A stretch of 10,769 nucleotides of DNA from Bacillota bacterium (GTDB taxonomy: Bacteria > Bacillota_I > Bacilli_A > Erysipelotrichales > Erysipelotrichaceae). Of the stretch, positions 1-6,340 are shown piece after piece. The notes under the pieces were generated by a model, which saw only the letters and a list, made by a program, of their open reading frames with translations, was not told the DNA's origin and did not search any database. The stretch covers positions 1-10,769 of the forward strand of contig JAEWIH010000084.1 in assembly GCA_023387245.1 (NCBI GenBank), in the 5' to 3' direction. How positions within the stretch are numbered: position 1 is the first letter of the stretch; every line of letters starts with the position of its first letter. The translations under genes were made by a program, and so were the position numbers.

Positions 1-500
1 GCTCTAGCCTTAGCAATAGTATTCATAAAGGGAATTTCCATAGTCTCAAAACCACAAACAACCGCCTTAGAAGCCGCATAAGCAATGCCCTTACTAAGAT
101 TCTCCATAAACCAATTAACTGTATCACTATCACTATCCTCATAATAAACATCATAGCCAGCCAATTGAATTATCTTAACACCTAAATAATCAGCCAAGTC
201 AACAGCACGATAAAAAATATCCAACGATTTCTCTCTAATAGCCTCATCATGGCTCCCCAAAGGAAAACGTCGATGGCCACTCAAACACATAGTCTTAACC
301 GGTAATCCCACCATCAAAATCGCTTCTTTAATTTCTCTAGCCAAATCCCGATTATATAAACGTTCTAATTTAGCATCAGTCTCATCAATCGAAATCTCAA
401 CACTATCATAGCCACTATCCTTAGCAATCTGTAATTTTTCAACCCAACTCAAACTACTAGGCATCGACTTTTCATATAAACCTAAACTATACTTCTTCAT
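1..500 (-). CDS. ulaE: L-ribulose-5-phosphate 3-epimerase UlaE (L-xylulose-5-P 3-epimerase), partial
   Basis: This is the N-terminal part (about 166 residues) of a TIM-barrel sugar-phosphate epimerase; the reading frame stays open to the left edge, so the C-terminus is missing from the window. The family interconverts L-xylulose 5-phosphate and L-ribulose 5-phosphate in cytosolic ascorbate breakdown. The translation opens [14 protein letters not shown] and carries the UlaE-typical stretches [13 protein letters not shown] and [10 protein letters not shown], which match my memory of E. coli UlaE (about 284 aa) closely. Glu152, in [10 protein letters not shown], lies where the family has its first metal-binding glutamate; the other ligands would be off the edge. 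The ATG at 498-500 overlaps the ulaF stop codon as ATGA, so the two genes are probably translationally coupled. The gene is last in the visible operon. Confidence 0.93.
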   Translation of the reverse strand, partial: MKKYSLGLYEKSMPSSLSWVEKLQIAKDSGYDSVEISIDETDAKLERLYNRDLAREIKEAILMVGLPVKTMCLSGHRRFPLGSHDEAIREKSLDIFYRAVDLADYLGVKIIQLAGYDVYYEDSDSDTVNWFMENLSKGIAYAASKAVVCGFETMEIPFMNTIAKAR

Positions 501-1195
501 TTTTTCTGACCATAATAAGCATTAGGACCATGCTTCCTTAAAAAATGTTTATCCAATAACGACTGTTGCATCCGAGAAATTCTAGGATTTAGAATATAAG
601 CATTCATATTCATTTTAGCCACTTCTTCCAAAACCACCGCATTATGCACCGCATTAAAACAATCTTTACCCCAAACAAAAGGGCCATGACTCATCACAAC
701 ACAACCAGGAATATAATCAGGATTTAAATTACGAGCTCTAAAAGTCTCAACAATCACCTTACCCGTATTCAACTCATATTCTTCCTCGATTTCACTATCA
801 AACATATGTCTAGTACAAGGAATATTTCCATAAAAATAGTCCGCCTGAGTCGTACCTAAGGCCTCAATATCTAATCCCGCCTGAGCAAAAGAAGTCGCAA
901 ACGGTGAATGAGTATGCACAACACCACCAATATTTTCAAACTGGCGATATAACTCTAAATGAGTCGGGCAATCACTAGAAGGCTTTAGTCTACCCTCAAC
1001 CACATTCCCATCTAAATCAACAATTACAATATCATCCTCACTCATAACATCATAACTAACACCACTAGGCTTAATCGCAACCAAACACTTTTCACGATCA
1101 ATTTCAGAAACATTTCCCCATGTAAAAGTAATTAAACCATGTTTAGGCAACAATAAATTCGCAGCCAATACTCGCTTCTTTAAATTTTCTAACAT
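497..1195 (-). CDS. ulaF: L-ribulose-5-phosphate 4-epimerase UlaF (AraD/UlaF/SgbE family)
   Basis: A class II aldolase-fold epimerase of 232 aa, the usual family size. It converts L-ribulose 5-phosphate to D-xylulose 5-phosphate, the last step joining ascorbate catabolism to the pentose phosphate pathway in the cytosol. The zinc site is visible as Asp75, His94 and His96 (in HTHSPFA) and His170 (in SHGPF). Asp119 (in TTQADYFYG) and Tyr228 near the C-terminus align with the catalytic Asp120 and Tyr229 of E. coli AraD, one residue offset. The start is supported by AAGGAG about 9 nt upstream. It overlaps ulaE by 4 nt and is separated from ulaB by 47 nt containing a hairpin. By sequence alone it could be called AraD; the ula PTS and ulaG context decides for UlaF. 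Confidence 0.93.
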   Translation of the reverse strand: MLENLKKRVLAANLLLPKHGLITFTWGNVSEIDREKCLVAIKPSGVSYDVMSEDDIVIVDLDGNVVEGRLKPSSDCPTHLELYRQFENIGGVVHTHSPFATSFAQAGLDIEALGTTQADYFYGNIPCTRHMFDSEIEEEYELNTGKVIVETFRARNLNPDYIPGCVVMSHGPFVWGKDCFNAVHNAVVLEEVAKMNMNAYILNPRISRMQQSLLDKHFLRKHGPNAYYGQKK

Positions 1196-1210
1196 ATAAC
1201 TCTCCTTGGC

Positions 1211-1236
1211 AAAAAGAGGGCAATCACCCTCTCTTT
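1211..1236 (-). terminator. Intercistronic hairpin between ulaB and ulaF (attenuator or processing signal)
   Basis: Read on the minus strand, a GAGAGGG/CCCTCTT arm pair closes a 6-nt loop (positions 1221-1226) and extends with A-T pairs to about 10 bp including one G-U. The 3' arm runs into a TTTTT tract. It lies after the ulaB stop codon and directly before the ulaF ribosome binding site. It resembles a weak intrinsic terminator or mRNA-stabilising hairpin that would lower expression of ulaF-ulaE relative to the transport genes. That role is inferred. Confidence 0.55.
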
Positions 1237-1242
1237 ATAATA

Positions 1243-1545
1243 TTATTTCTTAAATTTTTCAACCAAACCAGACTCTTGAAATAATTTTGTAATCTCAGCT
1301 TCCGACATAACATTCATAACACCAATCACCGGAATGCCCTTATCTTGAGCATTTTTAAACTGAGCAACAAATGGTTTAGAAGTAAACACAACATCATACA
1401 TAGTAGCAGTTGATTTACCCTCAGCCACCGCACAATGATGCATCTTTGTAATTGGTACTCCTAACTTAGTCATAGCTTTTTTAACAGTCATACTCATCAT
1501 TAAACTTGTACCAGAACCATTAGCACACGCAACTAAAACCTTCAT
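1243..1545 (-). CDS. ulaB: Ascorbate-specific PTS EIIB component UlaB
   Basis: A 100-aa cytosolic phosphocarrier, the normal length for a stand-alone EIIB of the ascorbate (SgaB/UlaB) family. It takes phosphate from EIIA (UlaC) and passes it to the incoming sugar held by EIIC (UlaA). The phosphorylated cysteine is Cys7 in the N-terminal P-loop ACANGSGTS. The rest follows the Rossmann-like EIIB fold, with VGVMNVMS near the C-terminus matching the GVRNMLS region of E. coli UlaB. The start is supported by AAAGGAGGG about 4 nt upstream, which overlaps the ulaA stop codon. The gene lies 10 nt downstream of ulaA. Confidence is high because all three EII parts and UlaG are adjacent. Confidence 0.94.
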   Translation of the reverse strand: MKVLVACANGSGTSLMMSMTVKKAMTKLGVPITKMHHCAVAEGKSTATMYDVVFTSKPFVAQFKNAQDKGIPVIGVMNVMSEAEITKLFQESGLVEKFKK

Positions 1546-1555
1546 AAACCCTCCT

Positions 1556-3025
1556 TTATTGTTTAGCCATTAATGCTTTATAAGCCTCATAATCTTCAGT
1601 AATCAAGAAATATCCCTTAGGATTAGCACGATATTGAAGTTGAGGAATAGCCAATAAAATAATAGCAACTAATGCAATACCAGCATATCCTAAGAAATGC
1701 ATTACATATGTAAATCCTGGCCAAATAACCGCCCAGTCAAACATACCAAGATATCCACCAAACTGTGCCAAACCTACAGCACCAGCAATAAAGGCACTAC
1801 CAAATACTTGACATAAACCTGAAATAAACGGGAACAACATAGCAGCCCTTGACCCACCACGATTATTAGCAAATACACCAATAACCGCATTATCAAAGAA
1901 CATTGGAATAAATCCGGCAATAATTAAAACTGGTGATTTCATTAATAATAAAATACCAATCGCCACAAATTGACCTAAAGCACCAAATAAGAAACCAATA
2001 GTAACGGCATTAGCAGAACCAAAACCAAAAGTCGCAGCCACATCAATACCAGGAACAGCACCAGGTAATAATGTATTTGAAATACCTTGGAATGATTGAG
2101 TTAATTCACCAACGAAAGTTCTAACACCTAATTGTAAAATTGCTAGATAAACCGCAAAATTTAAAGCAGTTTTTAAAATATAGAAGAAGAAACTAGCATT
2201 AGGAGCTAACATTTTATTAGCAATTAAATAATCTTTACCCAATGCCAAAATAATAATTCCAAAGAAGAAGAACATTAAAATCGAAGTCGATACCATATTT
2301 TCTTGGAAAATATTCAAGAAACCAGGCAATTCAATATCTTCAAGTCGTTTAGCATTATTAGATTTAAATTTTTCTGCCAATTTAGCAAAAATAGCAACCC
2401 CAAACATTTGTTGATGGGCAATCGCAAAACCAGCACCATCAGTCAATTCTTGTGTAATATCTACAGTTAAATTCGAACCAACTGCCCAATATAAACCAAG
2501 TAACAAAGACATAACAGTCAACATAACTGTACCATTTAAAGAAGGAACTGCCCATAAAATCAACCAAAAACCTGTAGCAGCTTGTTGAATTTGAACATTA
2601 CCAGTAGTAAATACAGCACGTAGTTTAGTAAATTTACGCAAACGCACTAAAATCATATTAAAAATAAATGCGAATAATAATAAATAAACAACCGCCGTAA
2701 ATGTCTGACCAAATACTTTTTCAACCCCTGATTCAACTGCTAATTGACCATTATAAGGATCAATAATAATAGCAGACATTTGAAAACGGTCTTTAATCGC
2801 ATAAATAATATTTTTAGAAGTCGCAACCAAGCCACCAGAACCCGCTTGCAAAATCATAAAACCTACAGTAGCTTTAAAGAAACCAGCTATTACTTCATAG
2901 ATTGGCTTGCGAAGTAATAAATAACCAACTAAAACTATAAAACCAATTAGAAAGTTTGGTTGAGTTAAAATATTATCCAAAAAATATTTCCAACCAATTA
3001 ATAAATAATTCAGTATATTTTCCAT
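1556..3025 (-). CDS. ulaA: Ascorbate-specific PTS EIIC permease UlaA
   Basis: A polytopic membrane permease of 489 aa, slightly longer than E. coli UlaA (about 465 aa). It moves L-ascorbate across the membrane, and UlaB phosphorylates it on arrival to L-ascorbate 6-phosphate. Long hydrophobic segments run through nearly the whole protein, with charged loops such as LRKFTKLRA and KFKSNNAKRLED. The family-typical FFDNAVIGVFANNRGG block is near the C-terminal third. It ends in a hydrophilic tail of about 25 residues (RANPKGYFLITEDYEAYK onward), which accounts for much of the extra length. The start has AGAGGA about 9 nt upstream, overlapping the ulaC stop. It lies between ulaC and ulaB with gaps of 12 and 10 nt, so the three PTS genes are one transcription unit. 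Confidence 0.95.
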   Translation of the reverse strand: MENILNYLLIGWKYFLDNILTQPNFLIGFIVLVGYLLLRKPIYEVIAGFFKATVGFMILQAGSGGLVATSKNIIYAIKDRFQMSAIIIDPYNGQLAVESGVEKVFGQTFTAVVYLLLFAFIFNMILVRLRKFTKLRAVFTTGNVQIQQAATGFWLILWAVPSLNGTVMLTVMSLLLGLYWAVGSNLTVDITQELTDGAGFAIAHQQMFGVAIFAKLAEKFKSNNAKRLEDIELPGFLNIFQENMVSTSILMFFFFGIIILALGKDYLIANKMLAPNASFFFYILKTALNFAVYLAILQLGVRTFVGELTQSFQGISNTLLPGAVPGIDVAATFGFGSANAVTIGFLFGALGQFVAIGILLLMKSPVLIIAGFIPMFFDNAVIGVFANNRGGSRAAMLFPFISGLCQVFGSAFIAGAVGLAQFGGYLGMFDWAVIWPGFTYVMHFLGYAGIALVAIILLAIPQLQYRANPKGYFLITEDYEAYKALMAKQ

Positions 3026-3037
3026 CTATGTTTTCCT

Positions 3038-3493
3038 CTATTTATTATATTTTTTACTAATCGCAGCAACATCATCAATATTATTTGCCTGCTGCAACTG
3101 CTCAACTATTTCATCATTCATTAAAAGATCCATCAATCTTTGCATATTTTCTAAATGACAATCAGCATCAACTGCCGCTAAAGTAAACAACAACGTTACA
3201 TCTTTACTAGGATCTGTGGCATCAAATGCTACCGGTTTTCTAATCTTAGTCATTGAAATGGCCGTCTCATAAACACCAGCCCCTCCCTGAGAAGCATGTG
3301 GCATCGCAATACCCGGAGCAATTACAATATATGGCCCATATTGATTTAAACAATCAATTATCGAATCAACATATGTCTTATCAATAATTTTATGTTCCAA
3401 TAATGCAGAACAAGAAAGATTAACAGCTTCTTTCCAATCCAAAGCCTCATCATAAAAACGAACTAAATCTTTTTCTAATAACGTAGCTAACAT
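3038..3493 (-). CDS. ulaC: Ascorbate-specific PTS EIIA component UlaC (mannitol/fructose-type EIIA)
   Basis: A 151-aa cytosolic phosphocarrier of the PTS EIIA-2 domain family. It accepts phosphate from HPr and hands it to UlaB. The phosphorylated histidine is His66 in the conserved APGIAMPHA block. Further family signatures are FDATDPSKDV (a variant of the usual F..P.DPVK pattern) and a C-terminal LMDLLMNDEIVEQL helix region. It is a single EIIA domain with no fused PRD or HTH domain, so it is a transport component and not a PTS-regulated transcription factor. The start has GAGGG about 5 nt upstream. It lies 9 nt after ulaG and 12 nt before ulaA. Confidence 0.94.
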   Translation of the reverse strand: MLATLLEKDLVRFYDEALDWKEAVNLSCSALLEHKIIDKTYVDSIIDCLNQYGPYIVIAPGIAMPHASQGGAGVYETAISMTKIRKPVAFDATDPSKDVTLLFTLAAVDADCHLENMQRLMDLLMNDEIVEQLQQANNIDDVAAISKKYNK

Positions 3494-3502
3494 AAACCCT
3501 CA

Positions 3503-4570
3503 CTATAATATTGACTTAAACGGAACGTTTCTTGGATGTTCAAAACAATCTTCAAATCCTCGACGATAATGATAAGCTAATTTATCTTTATCAAGTGGCC
3601 ATACATATTTACCACCAACATCCCAAATAAATGGATGAAACTTATAACCCAAAACATCTTTTTTATAATTATAAATTAACATTATTTCATTCGGATCAGC
3701 TTTCATATTAGTCCAAACATCATGATGCAAAGGAATAACTACTTTACAACCACAAGCCTCAGCCATCCGACAAATATCTACTGAAGTCATTTTATCTTGA
3801 CAACCAATTGGATTTTCGCCATAGCAGCCAAAAGCAATATCAATATCAGGATATTTCTTTCCAACCTCAGCATAACAAATACTATAATGAGAATCAGAAG
3901 CATGATAAACTTTACCAGCCGGCATTTCAATTAAGTAATTAACCGCCTTTTCATCCATATTAGTCGGACAAACACCTTCAATATCTTCGCCAACTTTAGT
4001 AGTAACTAAACATGTCCGATCATAAGAATCTAGCACATGAATTTTAGTATCCTTAACAGTAATAACATCACCAGGAACAACTGTAATACAGCGCTCTTTC
4101 GGAACGCCCCAACTAACCCATTTATTAACACACTCTAGCGGCCCAATAAAAGGTACATCAGCTCCACAATTTTGTAATACTGCAGCCGCCATATTTATAT
4201 CAATATGATCACTATGATAATGAGTAGCAAATACCGCATCACATTTGGTAATCGCAAACGGATCAAAAACAATCGGAGCAGCACGTAAATTAGGTTGTAA
4301 TTTTTTTACACCCATCATGTTCCGCATTTGGTGATAAGGCACCATATCCGCAACTTTTTGAGTACGCTTTCCATTACCAAACCATAAATCAACAGCAATA
4401 TTTGTGTCGTTTTCAGTCTTAAACCAAACACCAACACAACCAATCCACCACATCGCAAAAGTTCCAGGAGCAACTACTTCATTGTCAATTTCTTCATTAA
4501 GCCAACTACCCCATTCAGGAAATGCACCTAGAATCCAACTTTCACGCGTAATATCCTTGACATTAGCCAT
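3503..4570 (-). CDS. ulaG: L-ascorbate-6-phosphate lactonase UlaG
   Basis: A metallo-beta-lactamase-fold hydrolase of 355 aa, within one residue of E. coli UlaG. It opens the lactone ring of L-ascorbate 6-phosphate to 3-keto-L-gulonate 6-phosphate, the first cytosolic step after PTS uptake. The HxHxDH metal motif is His117-Tyr-His119-Ser-Asp121-His122. Downstream, ASDSHYS and PLHHDVWTN supply the further histidines and aspartate expected of the fold. The N-terminus ([22 protein letters not shown]) is characteristic of UlaG itself and not of general lactamase-fold proteins. An AAGGGG element precedes the ATG. It is the first gene of the ula operon and faces the divergent control region. In E. 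coli ulaG is transcribed away from ulaABCDEF; here it leads the same transcript. Confidence 0.95.
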   Translation of the reverse strand: MANVKDITRESWILGAFPEWGSWLNEEIDNEVVAPGTFAMWWIGCVGVWFKTENDTNIAVDLWFGNGKRTQKVADMVPYHQMRNMMGVKKLQPNLRAAPIVFDPFAITKCDAVFATHYHSDHIDINMAAAVLQNCGADVPFIGPLECVNKWVSWGVPKERCITVVPGDVITVKDTKIHVLDSYDRTCLVTTKVGEDIEGVCPTNMDEKAVNYLIEMPAGKVYHASDSHYSICYAEVGKKYPDIDIAFGCYGENPIGCQDKMTSVDICRMAEACGCKVVIPLHHDVWTNMKADPNEIMLIYNYKKDVLGYKFHPFIWDVGGKYVWPLDKDKLAYHYRRGFEDCFEHPRNVPFKSIL

Positions 4571-4603
4571 TTTCTTCCCCTTCCTACCAGTTTCGGTTAT
4601 ATT

Positions 4604-4632
4604 ATTATAATACTACATTCAAAATCTAATTT
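4604..4632 (-). promoter_or_regulatory. Candidate ulaG-proximal promoter (-10 with weak -35)
   Basis: On the minus strand a perfect TATAAT lies at 4604-4609, giving a start about 27 nt before the ulaG ATG. The -35 position 17 bp away reads AAATTA (4627-4632), a poor match, so this promoter would need help from an activator or be minor. A competing candidate with a better -35 lies at 4694-4722. Confidence 0.35.
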
Positions 4633-4680
4633 TTGTGTTTTTTATGAATTATTTAATATCTAACCATCAAAAACATTCAT

Positions 4681-4694
4681 ATAAATCGCTTACA
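4681..4694 (-). promoter_or_regulatory. Candidate catabolite-responsive element (cre) for CcpA
   Basis: The minus strand reads TGTAAGCGATTTAT, which matches 12 of 14 positions of the consensus TGWAANCGNTNWCA, including the central CG; the last two bases differ. It sits between operator boxes A and B, overlapping box A. Carbon catabolite repression of a PTS operon would be expected in Bacillota. No ccpA gene is visible here. Confidence 0.5.
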
Positions 4695-4722
4695 TCATTT
4701 TATATGAACAAATTATTGCCAA
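4694..4722 (-). promoter_or_regulatory. Alternative ula promoter sharing its -35 region with the divergent promoter
   Basis: On the minus strand TTGGCA (4717-4722, 5 of 6 to consensus) is followed after 17 bp by AATGAT (4694-4699, 4 of 6). Operator box B fills the spacer, and the cre candidate would lie at the start site, a typical repression position. It would give ulaG a leader of about 115 nt. Confidence 0.35.
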
Positions 4723-4744
4723 AAATGTTCATATATGCTATATT
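4716..4744 (+). promoter_or_regulatory. Promoter of the membrane protein-repressor unit, predicted leaderless
   Basis: TTGCCA (4716-4721) and TATATT (4739-4744) are separated by 17 bp, and a TGC just before the -10 makes it an extended -10 promoter. Operator box C lies wholly within the spacer, so a repressor bound there would block polymerase. Transcription should begin about 4750-4752, at or within a base of the ATG at 4751, and no ribosome binding site precedes that ATG. Confidence 0.6.
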
Positions 4745-4750
4745 CAAAAC

Positions 4751-5539
4751 ATGAAAATAATATTTAAATTTTTACCAATAATCAAAACCATTATAAAAAT
4801 ATGTATGTTCATTATTTTTATTTATGTATTTAAACAATTAATAATCCAAGCTAATGACTTGTTTCTAAAAATATTTTATGGTGTTTTTGGAACAATCATT
4901 TTAATTGGAATGTTATTTTATGAATATTTAAAATATATTTATGAAAAAATGATTATTGCACTAACTATAAATTGTAATTATCAACAATATAATCAGCTTA
5001 AAAATAAATTAATTAAATTAGATATTTTTAAAGGCTTTAAACCTTCGTTAATAATTAGCGATACCTTATATTATATTGATCAAAAAGATGGAACAAAAGT
5101 TTTAGAAATTTTAAAAGATAATGAAACATTTTATCGTGGTCATTTAGATTATTTATTAATTTATCATCATAGCTTATTTAGTGCCTATTGTCTATTAAAT
5201 AATCGCACCCAAATGAAACATAGTTATGATAGTTTAAATAAATTACGATCAACTAATCAAAGAAAAAGAAAAAAAGTAATGAAACTTCTTTATAATTGGG
5301 ATGAAATTGATGGTCAAGCTCAATTATTTATTCATCGCGATCCTAAAAAAGCTTTAACATTTTTTAATAAAGTAAATATTAAAAAATTGAACCCAAGAGA
5401 AAGGGTGCTTTTGCTTGCTAAAAAATTATTATCATATCGCCAATTAAATAATTATCAACAAATTTTATTATTGACTAAGGAAATTGAAAGTTATAGTCCA
5501 AATAGTCCATATATTGTTGGAGATAATTATGAAAAATAG
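4751..5539 (+). CDS. Unrecognised membrane-anchored protein with TPR-like helical domain
   Basis: I do not recognise this 262-aa protein. It begins with a lysine-rich stretch and two hydrophobic segments (about residues 14-34 and 38-60) joined by a very short turn. The remainder is a hydrophilic, lysine-rich helical region expected to face the cytosol. Several helix-turn-helix pairs suggest TPR-like repeats, for example YQQYNQLKNKLIKL, YCLLNNRTQMKHSYDSLNKL and QLNNYQQILLLTKEIE. No catalytic motif is visible. It shares a promoter with the downstream DeoR gene and overlaps it by 11 bp, so the two are probably made together. No Shine-Dalgarno sequence precedes the ATG, and the later ATG codons (for example M19 and M54) have none either, so the first ATG is kept. 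Base composition is very AT-rich. A role in sensing or in tuning the repressor is conjecture. Confidence 0.75.
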   Translation: MKIIFKFLPIIKTIIKICMFIIFIYVFKQLIIQANDLFLKIFYGVFGTIILIGMLFYEYLKYIYEKMIIALTINCNYQQYNQLKNKLIKLDIFKGFKPSLIISDTLYYIDQKDGTKVLEILKDNETFYRGHLDYLLIYHHSLFSAYCLLNNRTQMKHSYDSLNKLRSTNQRKRKKVMKLLYNWDEIDGQAQLFIHRDPKKALTFFNKVNIKKLNPRERVLLLAKKLLSYRQLNNYQQILLLTKEIESYSPNSPYIVGDNYEK

Positions 5540-6293
5540 TTTAATTAATGTTAATCAACGCCGTGATTTTATTTTTAATCTATTACTTAAACATAAATAT
5601 GTTGAAGTTAAAGACATAGCTGCTAAATGTAAAGTTTCTGAATTAACTATTCGTCGTGATTTAGAATTTTTTGAACATAAATCATTAATCGAAAGATATT
5701 ATGGTGGTGCTAGACTTATTGAAGATAGTAGTGCCGATCAAAAATCTCATCAATTAAATATTACTAAAGAAGCTATTGCTAAAACCGCAGCCAAATATAT
5801 TGATTCTGGTGATACGATTTTTATTAATACTTCATCAACCGCTTTACTAGTTATTAAATATTTAAATACAAAACAAGTTACTATTATTACTAATAGTACT
5901 AAAGCTCTAACAATGAATAATAATCCAAATGCTACTATTATTTTAAGTGGAGGCGAAGTATATCCAAAAAAAGATTCGATGGTAGGTGATTTTGCGCTTA
6001 ATAACTTAACTAAAATTCATGTCTCAAAATCGATTTTAGGCTGTAGTGCTTTAAGTTTAAATGAAGGTTTAACTACTTCTATTCATAGCGAAGTATCACT
6101 TAATCAAACGATGTTAAAAAATACTAAGGGATTGAGAATTATTGCTCTTGATTCTAGTAAAATTAATAAAGTAGCTAGTTATGTTACTGCTTCTTTAAGT
6201 GATATCGATATGATTATTACTGACAAAAAAGCTAATCATGAAGATATTGAAAAAATAAAACAAAAATATTTAATTAAAGTTATATTAGTCTAA
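5529..6293 (+). CDS. DeoR-family transcriptional repressor, probable ula operon regulator (UlaR-like)
   Basis: A 254-aa DNA-binding repressor, the standard DeoR-family length (E. coli UlaR is about 251). The N-terminal winged HTH spans about residues 7-60, with VSELTIRRDLEFFE as the recognition helix and YYGGA following it. The C-terminal sugar-phosphate sensor domain (about 75-235) shows the typical GDTIFINTSSTALLVIKYL phosphate-binding region near 94-112, then TIITNS, LSGGEV and ALDSSK. A longer reading frame exists back to 5484, but GGAG at 5519-5522 with good spacing selects the ATG at 5529, which overlaps the upstream gene by 11 bp. It lies divergent from the ula operon across a shared operator region. 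The expected inducer is an ascorbate-pathway phosphate (L-ascorbate 6-phosphate for E. coli UlaR); here that is inferred from context. Confidence 0.9.
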   Translation: MKNSLINVNQRRDFIFNLLLKHKYVEVKDIAAKCKVSELTIRRDLEFFEHKSLIERYYGGARLIEDSSADQKSHQLNITKEAIAKTAAKYIDSGDTIFINTSSTALLVIKYLNTKQVTIITNSTKALTMNNNPNATIILSGGEVYPKKDSMVGDFALNNLTKIHVSKSILGCSALSLNEGLTTSIHSEVSLNQTMLKNTKGLRIIALDSSKINKVASYVTASLSDIDMIITDKKANHEDIEKIKQKYLIKVILV

Positions 6294-6306
6294 TTATAAA
6301 TATTAT

Positions 6307-6340
6307 AAAAAGTCGTTAAACTATGTTTTAACGACTTTTT
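6307..6340. terminator. Bidirectional intrinsic terminator between the repressor gene and the methyltransferase gene
   Basis: A perfect 14-bp inverted repeat (6307-6320 with 6327-6340; core AGTCGTTAAA) encloses a 6-nt loop. It has an A-tract on one flank and a T-tract on the other, so it can terminate transcription in both directions. The methyltransferase stop codon and its last three codons lie inside the stem, so the two converging units share it. Confidence 0.9.

Larger units (their letters stand above)
4673..4737. promoter_or_regulatory. Triple TTCATATA operator array in the divergent ula control region
   Basis: Three near-identical elements are visible. Box A is CATTCATATAAA on the plus strand (4674-4685). 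Box B is TGTTCATATAAA on the minus strand (4699-4710). Box C is TGTTCATATATG on the plus strand (4726-4737). A and B form a perfect 10-bp inverted repeat (4676-4685 with 4699-4708). Centre-to-centre distances are about 25 and 27 bp, close to whole helical turns. The array lies between the ula operon and the unit encoding a DeoR-family repressor, so it is a good candidate for that repressor's binding sites. This assignment is inferred. Confidence 0.6.

Noticed and set aside
4404..4610. A plus-strand open frame of 68 codons opposite the ulaG start.
   Set aside because: It is antisense to well-supported ulaG coding sequence, has low-complexity composition and no ribosome binding site or family resemblance.
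4641..4648. A possible fourth operator (TTCATAAA on the minus strand).
   Set aside because: It lacks the full TTCATATA core and does not fit the 25-27 bp spacing of the other three boxes; AT-rich chance similarity is likely.
5484..5528. A 15-codon N-terminal extension of the DeoR regulator starting at 5484.
   Set aside because: It overlaps the upstream gene heavily, has no ribosome binding site and adds residues not typical of the family. GGAG at 5519-5522 supports the ATG at 5529.
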